25,627 nucleotides of DNA from positions 1 through 25,627 of IMG/VR virus record IMGVR_UViG_3300034283_001726; one strand, written 5' to 3'. The position numbers and the translations under genes are program-made. Numbering within the stretch: the first letter of the stretch is position 1; every line of letters begins with the position of its first letter. A model generated the notes under the pieces. The model did not search any database. It saw nothing but the letters and a program-made list of their open reading frames with translations, and was not told the DNA's origin. Positions 5,594-15,200 of this stretch are shown one piece after another. The stretch is from a virus.

Positions 5594-5715
5594 GGTTTTG
5601 GTGGTTTGCCTGGTCCATTTTCACCACGTGTTTTTACCTCTTCTTTCGGTTTAACTGGTTTGTCTTTTACTTTCTTAGCCATTTTGCATTTACATTTTAT
5701 ACATTGATCACACAT
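5590..5715 (-). CDS. 41-aa cysteine-cluster micropeptide
   Basis: ATG 5715 to TGA 5590 encodes 41 residues. The N-terminus carries a compact cysteine cluster (MCDQCIKCKCK: Cys at 2, 5, 8 and 10), followed by a Lys/Pro/Glu-rich, probably unstructured tail ending PGKPPKP. The start overlaps the stop of the upstream membrane protein by one base (TAATG) and the stop overlaps the next start by four (ATGA), so it is framed by coupling on both sides. The Cys spacing (C-x2-C-x2-C-x-C) could bind a metal or take lipid modification, but it is not a classical lipobox and no signal helix precedes it. It fills what would otherwise be a gap in an overlapping operon. Confidence 0.5.
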   Translation of the reverse strand: MCDQCIKCKCKMAKKVKDKPVKPKEEVKTRGENGPGKPPKP

Positions 5716-5933
5716 TATTTTAAAGTATCAGATTTAGCCAATTTATGCTTCAAAGAATCTTTATTTACGCCCAGTTTTAGGGCTTCCTGTAGAGTGACTT
5801 TGAAATAGCTATCTTTTTGTTTTAGCTGGTGTTGTGTATAGCTTAAATAAGCCAATAACACCAATATTGAAATAAAGAAAAAAGCCAAAAGCACCATAAA
5901 TGGCGGAATTTCTTTTTTAAGTAACTTAATCAT
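5715..5933 (-). CDS. 72-aa single-span membrane protein (possible inner spanin)
   Basis: The chosen start is ATG 5933, giving MIKLLKKEIPPF..., a basic N-terminus, one membrane helix (about 11-31, FMVLLAFFFISILVLLAYL) and a short Lys-rich, helical outer part to residue 72. A longer frame starts at 6026, but it would overlap the holin-like gene by 101 bases and add an unconvincing extension. The start at 5933 gives an eight-base overlap instead. The layout (anchor plus short helical ectodomain, directly after endolysin and holin) fits an i-spanin or a holin partner; this is inference only. Confidence 0.6.
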   Translation of the reverse strand: MIKLLKKEIPPFMVLLAFFFISILVLLAYLSYTQHQLKQKDSYFKVTLQEALKLGVNKDSLKHKLAKSDTLK

Positions 5934-6321
5934 TCCCGTACTTTTTTTTAAGGTGACCAATAAATAATTCAACTGTCGTATCGTATAGTTCCGGAAGTGC
6001 CTGAGCAAAGAAACCAATGCCAACACCTACTATTAACTCGTTAAAATGTATTTTTTCAGCCACCCATCCGGTGGTTAAATAACTCAATACCGCACCCAAT
6101 ACAGTAACCGAAATCAGAAACAACAATGTTTTCCTTTTTACCTCTATGCCTGATTTTTGAGACCTTACATACTCCATCAGCAGATACAGCCATTGACCAA
6201 CCGCTCCAATTACACCGTGCCAGACATTAAAGCCCGAAAAGAACACTATTGCCGATGATCCAGATAGCAATATGGCCGCATAGGTGAATAATGAATCTAA
6301 AAAATTTTCCTTTGGTATCAT
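5926..6321 (-). CDS. Putative phage holin
   Basis: A 131-aa protein with several hydrophobic segments (approximately residues 11-29, 33-50, 65-85 and 94-112), a basic cytoplasmic loop (VRSQKSGIEVKRK, 52-64) and a charged end (HLKKKYGND). It directly follows the M15 endolysin gene with a four-base ATGA overlap. Holins make the membrane lesion that lets the endolysin reach the peptidoglycan. The call rests on topology and position rather than a recognised family. The frame continues eight bases into the next membrane-protein gene. Confidence 0.6.
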   Translation of the reverse strand: MIPKENFLDSLFTYAAILLSGSSAIVFFSGFNVWHGVIGAVGQWLYLLMEYVRSQKSGIEVKRKTLLFLISVTVLGAVLSYLTTGWVAEKIHFNELIVGVGIGFFAQALPELYDTTVELFIGHLKKKYGND

Positions 6322-6773
6322 GCTTTTGAATATTGAGTTCTTCTTCCTTTTTTTACTGCTCTTAATGCTTCACGCCTGTTTTTTTTGTCGTCAAACGATA
6401 AATGAATCCAAGAATCAAATTCCTGTATCAATTGGTCAAACGGCAAATCTGTCTTTAAAATTTCCTGAAATAATTCCTCGGTGGTAAACCCTGCAACCCG
6501 AATGTCCACCGCTTTGCCTTCCATGTGCTGACTTGTGACCGCTCCGCCAATCAACTTGTTTAACCGCTTGCTTCTGTACCCGCTTGTGATTGTTATTGGT
6601 TTGCCCAAAATTTCCCTTAAAGGCTCTAAAATGTGAGTTGACAATTTTTTAAGATTGTCAACTATGGCATTTGAAGGGCTGAATTGTTCCTCAACATTCA
6701 ACCTTACCGCCGTTTGACTTGCGGTAAATTCCTTTAAGGTAAAATTTTCGGTTACTTTCATTTTTTTAAACAA
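6318..6773 (-). CDS. Endolysin, zinc peptidase of family M15 (M15A-like)
   Basis: A 151-aa peptidoglycan peptidase. The zinc ligands and catalytic frame of the M15 family are present: TITSGYRSKRLNKLIGG (61-77), H83 and D90 in SQHMEGKAVDI, and H124 in WIHLSF. E118 or D120 upstream of the last histidine may be the catalytic acid. M15A enzymes cut peptide bonds in cell-wall peptides, and in phages they serve as endolysins. The N-terminal FTLKEFTASQTA segment is the usual lead-in of this subfamily. The length is that of a single-domain enzyme with no wall-binding module and no signal peptide, so export depends on a holin. It overlaps the upstream gene by eight bases and the holin-like gene by four. 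Confidence 0.9.
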   Translation of the reverse strand: MFKKMKVTENFTLKEFTASQTAVRLNVEEQFSPSNAIVDNLKKLSTHILEPLREILGKPITITSGYRSKRLNKLIGGAVTSQHMEGKAVDIRVAGFTTEELFQEILKTDLPFDQLIQEFDSWIHLSFDDKKNRREALRAVKKGRRTQYSKA

Positions 6774-7131
6774 TAAATCCTTTTTCTATCAGAAAATCTA
6801 TAATTCCGTGAGCATTTGCGAATCTTTCCACCTTGTCGCCCATGGTGTACGGAATGGACACGTTGGGAATATCGTCAAACCATTGAAGCGAACACCTATC
6901 AAATGGTACTTCAACTTCTTTCTCTAAAAACTCCAACCTTTCAGCTTCAATTTCTTCTTCCGGAGTGTTTTTCTCTGCTCCTAACTCCGTTATTTCTTTG
7001 AGTTTGAGATAAACACTTTCCGCAATCTTGCCTAAATCCTTAACCCTTCTGACAATTTTAAAGGGAACACTTTCAACCGAACACAATAAATTTGCATTTG
7101 AAAATACAATTTGAATCTCTTTGTTTTGCAT
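6766..7131 (-). CDS. Unknown 121-aa protein heading the lysis block
   Basis: A 121-aa soluble protein with an acidic, helical middle (EKNTPEEEIEAERLEFLEKE) and the motif SLQWFDDIPNVSIPYTMGDK. I do not recognise a family. It is the first gene after a 76-bp gap carrying TGTAAA/TTTACA sites and overlaps the endolysin gene by eight bases. It therefore probably starts the lysis transcript or is the hinge between tail and lysis genes. It could be a virion protein made last in the tail block, or a lysis regulator. Confidence 0.6.
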   Translation of the reverse strand: MQNKEIQIVFSNANLLCSVESVPFKIVRRVKDLGKIAESVYLKLKEITELGAEKNTPEEEIEAERLEFLEKEVEVPFDRCSLQWFDDIPNVSIPYTMGDKVERFANAHGIIDFLIEKGFIV

Positions 7132-7146
7132 AAATTAGTTTTTTTA

Positions 7147-7193
7147 TGTAAAAATAAGTAAATAATTATTACAACCTGTAAATGTTATTTACA
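7147..7193. promoter_or_regulatory. Putative operator upstream of the lysis block
   Basis: The 76-bp gap between the GH99-like gene and the 121-aa gene holds TGTAAA at 7147-7152 and the palindrome TGTAAAT-GTT-ATTTACA at 7177-7193. The 15-mer TTTATGTAAAAATAA at 7143-7157 is identical, on the same strand, to 2389-2403 in the repressor operator region. No exact TAnnTTTG promoter was seen; TATTTTTA is the nearest on the minus strand. Confidence 0.45.
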
Positions 7194-7207
7194 AATTCAA
7201 GCGTTTA

Positions 7208-8887
7208 TTATTTTTTACAATACTGCTTTACCTTATCCAATGTACTTCTGTTTACTCCTGCGGTTGCTCCTGAAACATTAATTGTAGAAACATTTACGCT
7301 ACTCGTTCCGGCTGCTAATGTCGGGCATATAGGGTTTCCTGATTCGTGGTTTTCGTTCCAGCTGTAATACACTATTGTTTTGCACCTTGGGTTTGAATTG
7401 ATAAAAGAAATCAATGCCTCGTGCTTGGCATCCATGTCGGCATTTGATGCTTTCTCAGTCCAATATTCTACCGGAGGATTGTTTAGACTGCTCCGTTTCC
7501 AATAGTTTTCAGCACCTGTTGTAATGCATGGAATAATGTCTCTATCCGAATTCCTCATAAATTTGTTTCTCTCCGCAATTTCGGCATTGGTAATCCTTGA
7601 ATGTGGCAATTGAGACTTAAAGCCATCTGCAGACTCTCTAAATCCAAAGGTAGCATAAACACTTGATGCATCATGTGATGTGTTTGGATATGTGTTGTAT
7701 TCTCCAAGTTCACAAACGTATAACTGACCACCTCCCGATTTAGCTGCATAAGACGCTTTTACTGCACTTAAATGAGGCCATGCCGTACTTACAAAAAACA
7801 ACGGCTTACCATCTATTTTTTGATAATAATCCTTCATCATCTTATCGGTCATGTAGTCAATATTTTGAGCCACATTCCAGCCTATTGGACCCGATGTGTA
7901 GCACATTTTTAAACCTTGCTTGTTTGTCGTTTGAATAAATTTGTGTGCAGCTTCGCCCACTGGTGAATCATAAGGGCTATACCATAGAAACGCCCAGTAA
8001 TCTATTCCAGCATCTTTTGCATAACCAATTTCCTTTTCCATTGCCATTGGAGTAAGGTTGAATTTACACGTCACGTTTTTGTTTATTGTTGTAAAATCGT
8101 TTTTGTCTGTAATTGGATTGTATGTGAGTGAGTTTATAATTGGAATGCTTGTAGGTGCAAGATTTTGCTCACCAAAAAAAGGAACTACATTGGCACTTGC
8201 AAATTCTGTCAAATCCACTCTGATTCCGCTTGTTACGTTTATGCCTTGGTCATAAGTTTTACCACCGACACTTTGTCTTGGTTTTAGTAAGTAATCATCA
8301 TAATAACCATCCCAGCGAAACGCACCTACCGGAACTGTTATTTTACCCGTTTTTGGTGGTGTTGGATTAATAGCTTTTGGGATATATTCTCCTGCGTCGT
8401 TTTTGTAATATCCAAGTTTTAAAATTTCTGCTTCAGGAAAATTGCTTGGCGAATATAAGCCACCAAGTTCGGATTTGGTGCTTACTATATTACTTGGAAT
8501 AGGTGCATTTACTTTGGTTTGATCGTTTTGTAAAAGGTTAATCCCTCGTGGTACATAGTAAGTCCTTGATGCGTTTGTTTGTAATAAATGGTATTGGCCG
8601 CCTAACATTTTCGCTACCAAAATACGCTCAGGTACAACCCAGTAACCCAATTGTATTTCGTCTTGGTTACTTGGGCCTACAGGAAAGACCGGTGGAATAG
8701 TTACCGTTGGCTTGGTTATTGGCTTTGATATCTCCACAAATGTATTGCGATACAAGTATAAGCCTTTGTCTTTTAGCGAATAATAGAGTTTTCCTTCTAA
8801 TGGTTTTCTGACATTAGAAATGTCTTGAACAACGTTTTGAGCATAAGAGCCAAACGAAATGAGTAATAGAACAAACAGTTTTTTCAT
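7208..8887 (-). CDS. Secreted GH99/WbsX-like putative glycoside hydrolase
   Basis: A 559-aa protein with a Sec signal peptide (MKKLFVLLLISFGSYA, likely cut before Q17). A linker and fibre-like N-terminal part (about 20-185) precede a probable TIM-barrel domain (about 185-525). That domain shows landmarks of GH99-like/WbsX proteins: 'GAFRWDGYYDD' (188-198), 'EIGYAKDAGIDYWAFLWY' (286-303), 'YYQKIDGKPLFFVST' (354-368) and the C-terminal 'YYSWNENHESGNPICPT' (507-523), resembling the family's W-N-E-W..G..I-P box. Family members act on mannose-type and other cell-surface glycans. It lies between tail and lysis genes, where depolymerases are expected, yet a cleavable signal peptide is unusual for a virion part. 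It may be exported by the lysogen or during lysis. Which acid is catalytic is not certain (E512 is a candidate). Confidence 0.65.
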   Translation of the reverse strand: MKKLFVLLLISFGSYAQNVVQDISNVRKPLEGKLYYSLKDKGLYLYRNTFVEISKPITKPTVTIPPVFPVGPSNQDEIQLGYWVVPERILVAKMLGGQYHLLQTNASRTYYVPRGINLLQNDQTKVNAPIPSNIVSTKSELGGLYSPSNFPEAEILKLGYYKNDAGEYIPKAINPTPPKTGKITVPVGAFRWDGYYDDYLLKPRQSVGGKTYDQGINVTSGIRVDLTEFASANVVPFFGEQNLAPTSIPIINSLTYNPITDKNDFTTINKNVTCKFNLTPMAMEKEIGYAKDAGIDYWAFLWYSPYDSPVGEAAHKFIQTTNKQGLKMCYTSGPIGWNVAQNIDYMTDKMMKDYYQKIDGKPLFFVSTAWPHLSAVKASYAAKSGGGQLYVCELGEYNTYPNTSHDASSVYATFGFRESADGFKSQLPHSRITNAEIAERNKFMRNSDRDIIPCITTGAENYWKRSSLNNPPVEYWTEKASNADMDAKHEALISFINSNPRCKTIVYYSWNENHESGNPICPTLAAGTSSVNVSTINVSGATAGVNRSTLDKVKQYCKK

Positions 8888-8897
8888 ATTTTGTATA

Positions 8898-9263
8898 TTA
8901 ATTATTATTGTTTTGTAATAAAGAATAACCGTACATTTCGGCTAATTTTTGAGCATTAAGTTCTATTTCGTCAAGCGTTCCGTAGTCAAGCCCTTTTAAA
9001 ACAGACTTAACAGTGAACGTTGCCTCCTCTTCTGTTTTTCCTCCTGCTACCAATTTTTGCACCAAGTCATTACTTGAAAAATATCTTGCGTTATAAAGCG
9101 AACCTGAATCTTGCACAAATGCAATCCATAAATCCCTTACTTTAAATTCGTTTCTGCTGTATTCCACTGCTGAAACTGCACTGCACATTATGCCGACTAT
9201 TGTTCTTGTTTCTCCTACCTCGTCAGTAAAAGATTTCGGCTCTACATCCCAAATGTAACCCAT
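8898..9263 (-). CDS. Unknown 121-aa protein following the tail fibre
   Basis: A 121-aa soluble protein starting MGYIWDVEPKSFTDEVGE and ending in four asparagines. I recognise no domain. It sits between the giant tail protein and the secreted GH99-like gene with very short spacers (32 and 10 bases), so it is co-transcribed with the tail genes. Small proteins in this place are often fibre chaperones or tip accessory proteins. Because the giant fibre lacks the usual C-terminal S74 self-chaperone, a chaperone role is worth considering, but nothing in the sequence proves it. Confidence 0.6.
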   Translation of the reverse strand: MGYIWDVEPKSFTDEVGETRTIVGIMCSAVSAVEYSRNEFKVRDLWIAFVQDSGSLYNARYFSSNDLVQKLVAGGKTEEEATFTVKSVLKGLDYGTLDEIELNAQKLAEMYGYSLLQNNNN

Positions 9264-9295
9264 GTTTTTTCTTTGTTTAAATTGTTTTTTTTTAA

Positions 9296-12200
9296 TTATA
9301 TTAAATATAATACTTCATAGCCAAAAAGAAATGTAGTCCCAACTTGCCTGTTTCCAATTCTTAAAGTTTCTGTCCTTAAAGACCCATCTACAAAAAGCTC
9401 GTTAGAATTTAATTCTGCACTGTTCCATGCTTTTGAATTTGGGCTTTGTCCGATATAAACATGCCCATTTTGTCTATGTATAGCAACTCCACCCATCACC
9501 GTACCACCGTTAACAGTCTGCATTGTCAGCATTGTTGGGTCAGCAGCTCCATCTACTCCTGCTCTAAATCCTACAAAACCACCGTTGTTGGTTAGTCCAA
9601 CTTCAGCAAAAAATATGTTCCTATCATATCCATCTTGTCCATTTATCCGAATAATGTTAACATTTGAGGCTAAATTATTAGTCATCACGACTGAACCATT
9701 GGAATAAGTAAAATCAGCACTACTTGTTACTGTATTGCTTCCACTTCCAAATGCTATTTGTGTAGCTGCTAATGTACCACCGCTTGGTATTGCTTGCGTA
9801 GATAAAACACCAGTTGCATCAGCTACAACCATTCTTGTGCCTGTTCCTGACAAACTACCAATAATTGTACTTGTTCCATACAAACCTACGGACTGCGAAT
9901 TGGCGTCTATCTGTATTTTCTTCGAGGATTCTATTCTAAGCCTCTCAATAAATTCATTGTCGTAATAAATTGAAGCCATAGTTGTCCCGTTCTTTTGAAA
10001 CCTAAGTGCGGCACTATCAGAAATACCAGTGGCACTATTTAAGATAAGTTCAGTTTTATTAGTTTCCGCTCCATTGGCTGTTAAGATAATATTTTTGTTG
10101 AATGCAGTATTACCAACGTCCAAAACCGTATCTAAATCCTGTGTTGTCCATGTCGGATTTGCTCCTGAGCCTTGACTTGTCAAAACTTGACCTGCCGTTC
10201 CTGCAAGATTATTGAGCAAAATACGACCCTGAAAACTGTGGTTTGACTGTGAAAATATATTACCACCGCTAATTACTTGCAATTCGAGATTTCCACCGTG
10301 AACATATAGCCCGTAGTTGCTTGAACCAACATATCTGGCTACTTCCATTTTGCTTGTAGTACCTTCTTTGATAGCGATAATCCTGTCGGATTCAAATACA
10401 AAGTTTTCACTGCTTGTCAAAAGGTTTGAGCCACTTCCAAACCCGATTCTTGTACTTGTAAGTGTAGGTGCTGGCAATGTCGCCCAAGTTTGGTCTCCTC
10501 TCAAGAACGTTGTTGCTGATGCCGTACCCGAACCCAAGCGAGCCGTTGCAATGACACCCGAAACAATATCCACTGCTGCGTGTGTGTGTGCTGCTGGTGC
10601 AAACGTTGCAGGTACTCCGCTAAGTTTTGTCCAAGCCAATGATGAAATCCAAGTCGGGTTTGCGTAACTTCCAGCCAAAGCCACAAATCTTCCGTCTGAT
10701 TCTGTTTTTGTATAAGCATCCGTTATGGCATAACCTGCTAAAGTTGTTGGGTTAGTTCCTGATGTTACTAATCCTTTATTGTTTATAGTAACGCTCCTAT
10801 ATGTTCCTGCGGTGGCTACATTTGCAAGTGTCAAAGCTATTGATGTCGTTCCTGACCCAGTAGCATCACCAGTTATTGATATGGTTTGGTTGCCACTTAT
10901 AAATGTAGGAGTAAAATATTCTAATGCTGTTGCTCCTGCATTAACCCTAAGCAATTGGTTTGCCGTACCTATCGCTGATAATCCTGTTCCGCCCCTTGTT
11001 GTTGCTATTGTCGTACCGTTCCATGCTCCTGCCGTTATAGTTCCTAATGTTGTTATGCTTGTAGAACCTGCCCAACTACTAAGGTTTGATATATCGGAGG
11101 TTGTTATTAAACTCCAAACGCTTGTGCCGTTTACATTAGTACACTTTAAGAAATTACCAACTGTCGCACCGCTTGTAATAAGTATGCTTGATGTTCTTAT
11201 TGTTCCTGCAACGTCTAAAGTATAAGCTGGGCTTGCTGTATTGATTCCTACAAACCCACTATTTGCAATCCTCATTACTTCCGTTCCTACTGCTTTAGTT
11301 CCGTATGTTCCAACGTAAAACTGGTGTTGTGTTGCTGGTTCTGCCAATCCTGTACCTCCTCCGTAATTAATCTGATTGATGCCATTAATAGCATTAAACA
11401 TTAAACCAGTCATACCGTTATTGGTATAACTACCTCCTATAATTCTGAATGCTCCAGTTGTGTTAATTGTTTCCGAATGTCTTAATATAATTCCTGTTGC
11501 ATTAACAATGTCAATTTTATAAGTAGGACTTGTTGTTCCTATTCCTATATTAGTTCCGTTATCAAATATTTGGCTATTTGCAAAAGCTGAACCTCCCCAC
11601 TTTGAAACATAATTAGTAGTTAATGCTGTCGGAGTAACAAAATAAGAAGCCGTATCTAATGACCAAGTATTTAATGCTGTCTTCCTTAATATTCCACTTG
11701 TGCCTGCTAATGCAGCTATGGCTGTTAAATCTGCATCAAGCGGTTGATACGTTGTTGATGCCGTACTTGCTAATAAATACCCTGCACTTGCATGATTGCC
11801 CCAGCCAAAAGCCGTATTCCAATTAGCTGAATTGTTAGTAACATAAGTTATTGTTCCAGCAGTTGACAATACTAATCCTGTTCCGCTTAATGTTGCTTGT
11901 TTACTATCTAATGCGGTTTGCAATCCTGACGTCTTAGCAATACTTAAAGCTGCATCGGCTATTGCTGTGGTTATTGCAGTCGTTCCCGAACCTGTTACAA
12001 TTCCTGTTAGTGTAATGGTTTGGTTACCCGAAATCCTTGCATTTATTTGCCCTTGCAACTTTTCCAAAGCAACTTCCAACGAATCTGTATCTAATACAGT
12101 TGAATTTGCACCTGTAACAAAACCACTAACTATTTGAGCATAAAAATCAGTAATTCCATACCCTGAAACCGTTGTCGGGTTTGTTCCTGCGGTTACTAAA

Positions 12201-15200
12201 CCTTTGGCGTTGACCGTAACACTTTGATAAGTGCCTGCGGTTGCTACGTCTGCCAAAGTCAAAGCCCCTGACACGTCCGCACTTCCGTTGAAACTAACCG
12301 ACCAAGTACCATCGCCAGTTGCAGATATTGTTCTTGCAGTCGTTAATATAGGTGAACTTGCAACACTTACAACACCACTGCCATCTATTGTTAATCCCGT
12401 TCCTATTTTGATTCCACCCAAAACAGAAGCTGTTGCTATTGGTAAGGTTAAGAAATTAGACCTCTTTAGCCATGCAGTTCCATTCCAATATATTTCATCT
12501 CCTGCTGCGTAAGTAATTCCAAGATATGTTCCTGCGGTGTTTACCACATAATAATCTCCTGTTGTAGGACTTGCACTTGGTGCTACTCCACTATTTGCTG
12601 CCCATTCTCCAATGTACCTTTCAGAAGTCAAAGGAGTGACCCATTCACCAGCTCCATTAACATTATTGCACTGCCAAACTTTACCTACCGCAGCACCGTT
12701 CGTAATTCTTAGGTTTGTGGTTCGTGTAACTCCCAAAACGTCTAATTCGGTCGTTGGTACTGTGCTTCCTGCTCCTATTCCTACATTTCCTCTGAAATGG
12801 TTTTGAGCTGTTCCATCAAAATAAGCTCCGTACCTATTAGTGCCAGACGCAATAGTACTTTGAAATCCGTAAACATTCGTAAATCCCGCATTGGTTGCCC
12901 TTGCCCTAAAATTAATTAAGTTTGTTCCAGTACCGTTTATAGTACCTACTTGTGATTCATAACCTATTATAGAAGCAATTGCATAGTTTGCTTGATTAAT
13001 AACGGCTCTAAAAAAGAATCCACTTGTTGTAACAACTGATTGTAGTTGTCCACTTGACCTTATACCAGAAGCCTCGGTGTCTCCTGTAATACTTTTATTT
13101 ACAATCAAAGAGTTAGTCCCTGCACCTGATCCGATATTAACATCACCTCCACTTGATATATTAAGTCTATTAACACCGTTTGTAACTAAAGCTAAAGCAT
13201 CCGCACTTGGACTGTATAATCCTGTGTTTAAGTCTCCAATAAACGAATATGATGGATTAGCTAAACTTCCCAAGCTTGCTGAAACCTGACCTACCACGTG
13301 CAATTTTGTTGCAGGGCTTATTGTTCCTATTCCTACGTTGCTATCAAATATAGCATTGCCTGTGCTGTGCAATGTTCCTGTTATATCTAAATTATAAGTA
13401 GGCAAAATATTGTTTATTCCTACGTTTGTGCCGTTGTCAAATATTAGGCTATTAGTTAGCCCTCCAGTTGCGTTTGACCACTTAGTTACAAAGTTGGTTG
13501 TTCCGCTTCCGTTGGCCTTAGCGTTTAATTGGGTTTGTATTGGACTTGTGACGCCCTTTAAATATGTGAGTTCGGTCAAACTTGGATAGGTAGCAGTATC
13601 AAGCGATACAATGTTTTTGCTTGCATCCGTGGCCGTTAATTGGCTTACGTTTAAGCCCGAAATGTTTAATGCCGGAACAGTAAGCCCACCACTACGCCAA
13701 CGCCCCACCTCTACATTATTGCGAAGTATCGGAATGTCAAAGTTTCCGGCAATTGTTCCAAATGGTTTTTCAGCGGTTACGGTGTTTCCGCCTTGCATCC
13801 ATGCGTTTGCAGTTACCCATTCCTCCAAGGCATAAGTTCCGTTTGCTGCTGGCTTTATGTGTGTGTAATCGTTTTCGGTGTCTTCGGCTTCTGTGGTTAT
13901 GATTCCTCCTGCTACCGATTTTGAATAGAAAACATCGGCAAATGCTGAATCCATCCTCATGTCGGAATTCATCATGATTACAGATTTACCACTTGGCAAA
14001 ACCTTTTTAGCAAAGTTTACGCTGCTGAATTCTGGAATATCAATTCTATTAACTGCCCGGTCAATTTTTTCTTCAATTAGCTTTTCATCCTCATTGGGCT
14101 GTAGTGTTTCTTCGTCTATGCCTGATGTGCTATTGGTTGCAAGTTCTACGGCCTTTACTTCGGTATTGTGCATTCTGGCATTATACTTGGCATTGTGAAG
14201 CCTGTATTTTACGCCCATAATGCCCACCAAATCGCCAAAACCTAATGATTCCCAAATAGTACCTTGGTAGGTTTGCAAACGCTTTCCAAGTACCTTTAAA
14301 TAGCTATTACTTACAAACACATCAATAGCTTCCCCTGCTATTACATTGCTTTTACTGTAAAACTTCACCAAGGAACTATCAGCGGTGGTTTTAAACAATG
14401 AATCTGTACCCGTTGGATAACTCGGCCAACCAATACCAAGGTCAACCGTTAAATCTGTTTCACGGTCTTGGGTGTCCTCTAAGGTAAATTTCCTTTCAAA
14501 ACCTTCCGAAATGTTGGCATCAAGATTTCCAACTTTAATATTTATGTTGTCGATGAATAATCCATAAGCAGCATCTGTCGCACCTGGTCCCGCTGATTCT
14601 GATTCTCCCCTTTCAGGAAAAAATATTCTGATAATCAAATAATACTCTGCATTTTCAGGGAACATTTCCATCAAAAACGGATTGTTCCAAAATCCAAAGT
14701 TACCAATCTGATTGAGTTGGTTTATAAACTCGTTGTTTGCGTGGTATGGTGGCCTTGGTATCTCAATTTTTAGTTTGTCTCCGCTTGGTTTAACCTCATA
14801 AATTGGACTTCCGAAAAAATTGCCACCTTCATAGTCGGGAACTTGGTCATTTTCTACACTATACCAATTTCCATCTGTACTCAAAAAATTAGGTATTCCC
14901 CCCGGACCATTAAAGCCCGTGATAATTTGCATTCTTAGGTTAGTAAGAACGCTACCCATTTTTACATCGGCTTCAATGGTTAGCTTTTCGTTTTCTGCAA
15001 AGGTTTGGAATGGTGTATAAAGGAACTGCGGTGATTGGAGATAACTCTGGTCAACCCCTACGGCTTCTGCTGAACTAAAACTTGCCTTTGAATTATAAAG
15101 CTGACCCCCATTTATAACATAAAAAAGTCCTGCAGCCCCCGAAAACGTCCACCCGGTAAGGTTGTCCATTTTGCCCCAACTGTTGCGGATAGGCATATTA

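Noticed and set aside
5934-6026. Longer start for the 72-aa membrane protein
   Set aside because: It would overlap the holin-like gene by 101 bases; the internal ATG at 5933 gives the short overlap typical of this operon and places the basic residues before the membrane helix.
9735-14198. Numerous plus-strand ORFs opposite the tail fibre
   Set aside because: Low-complexity Val/Pro-rich translations arise from the reverse of Gly/Thr-rich repeats.
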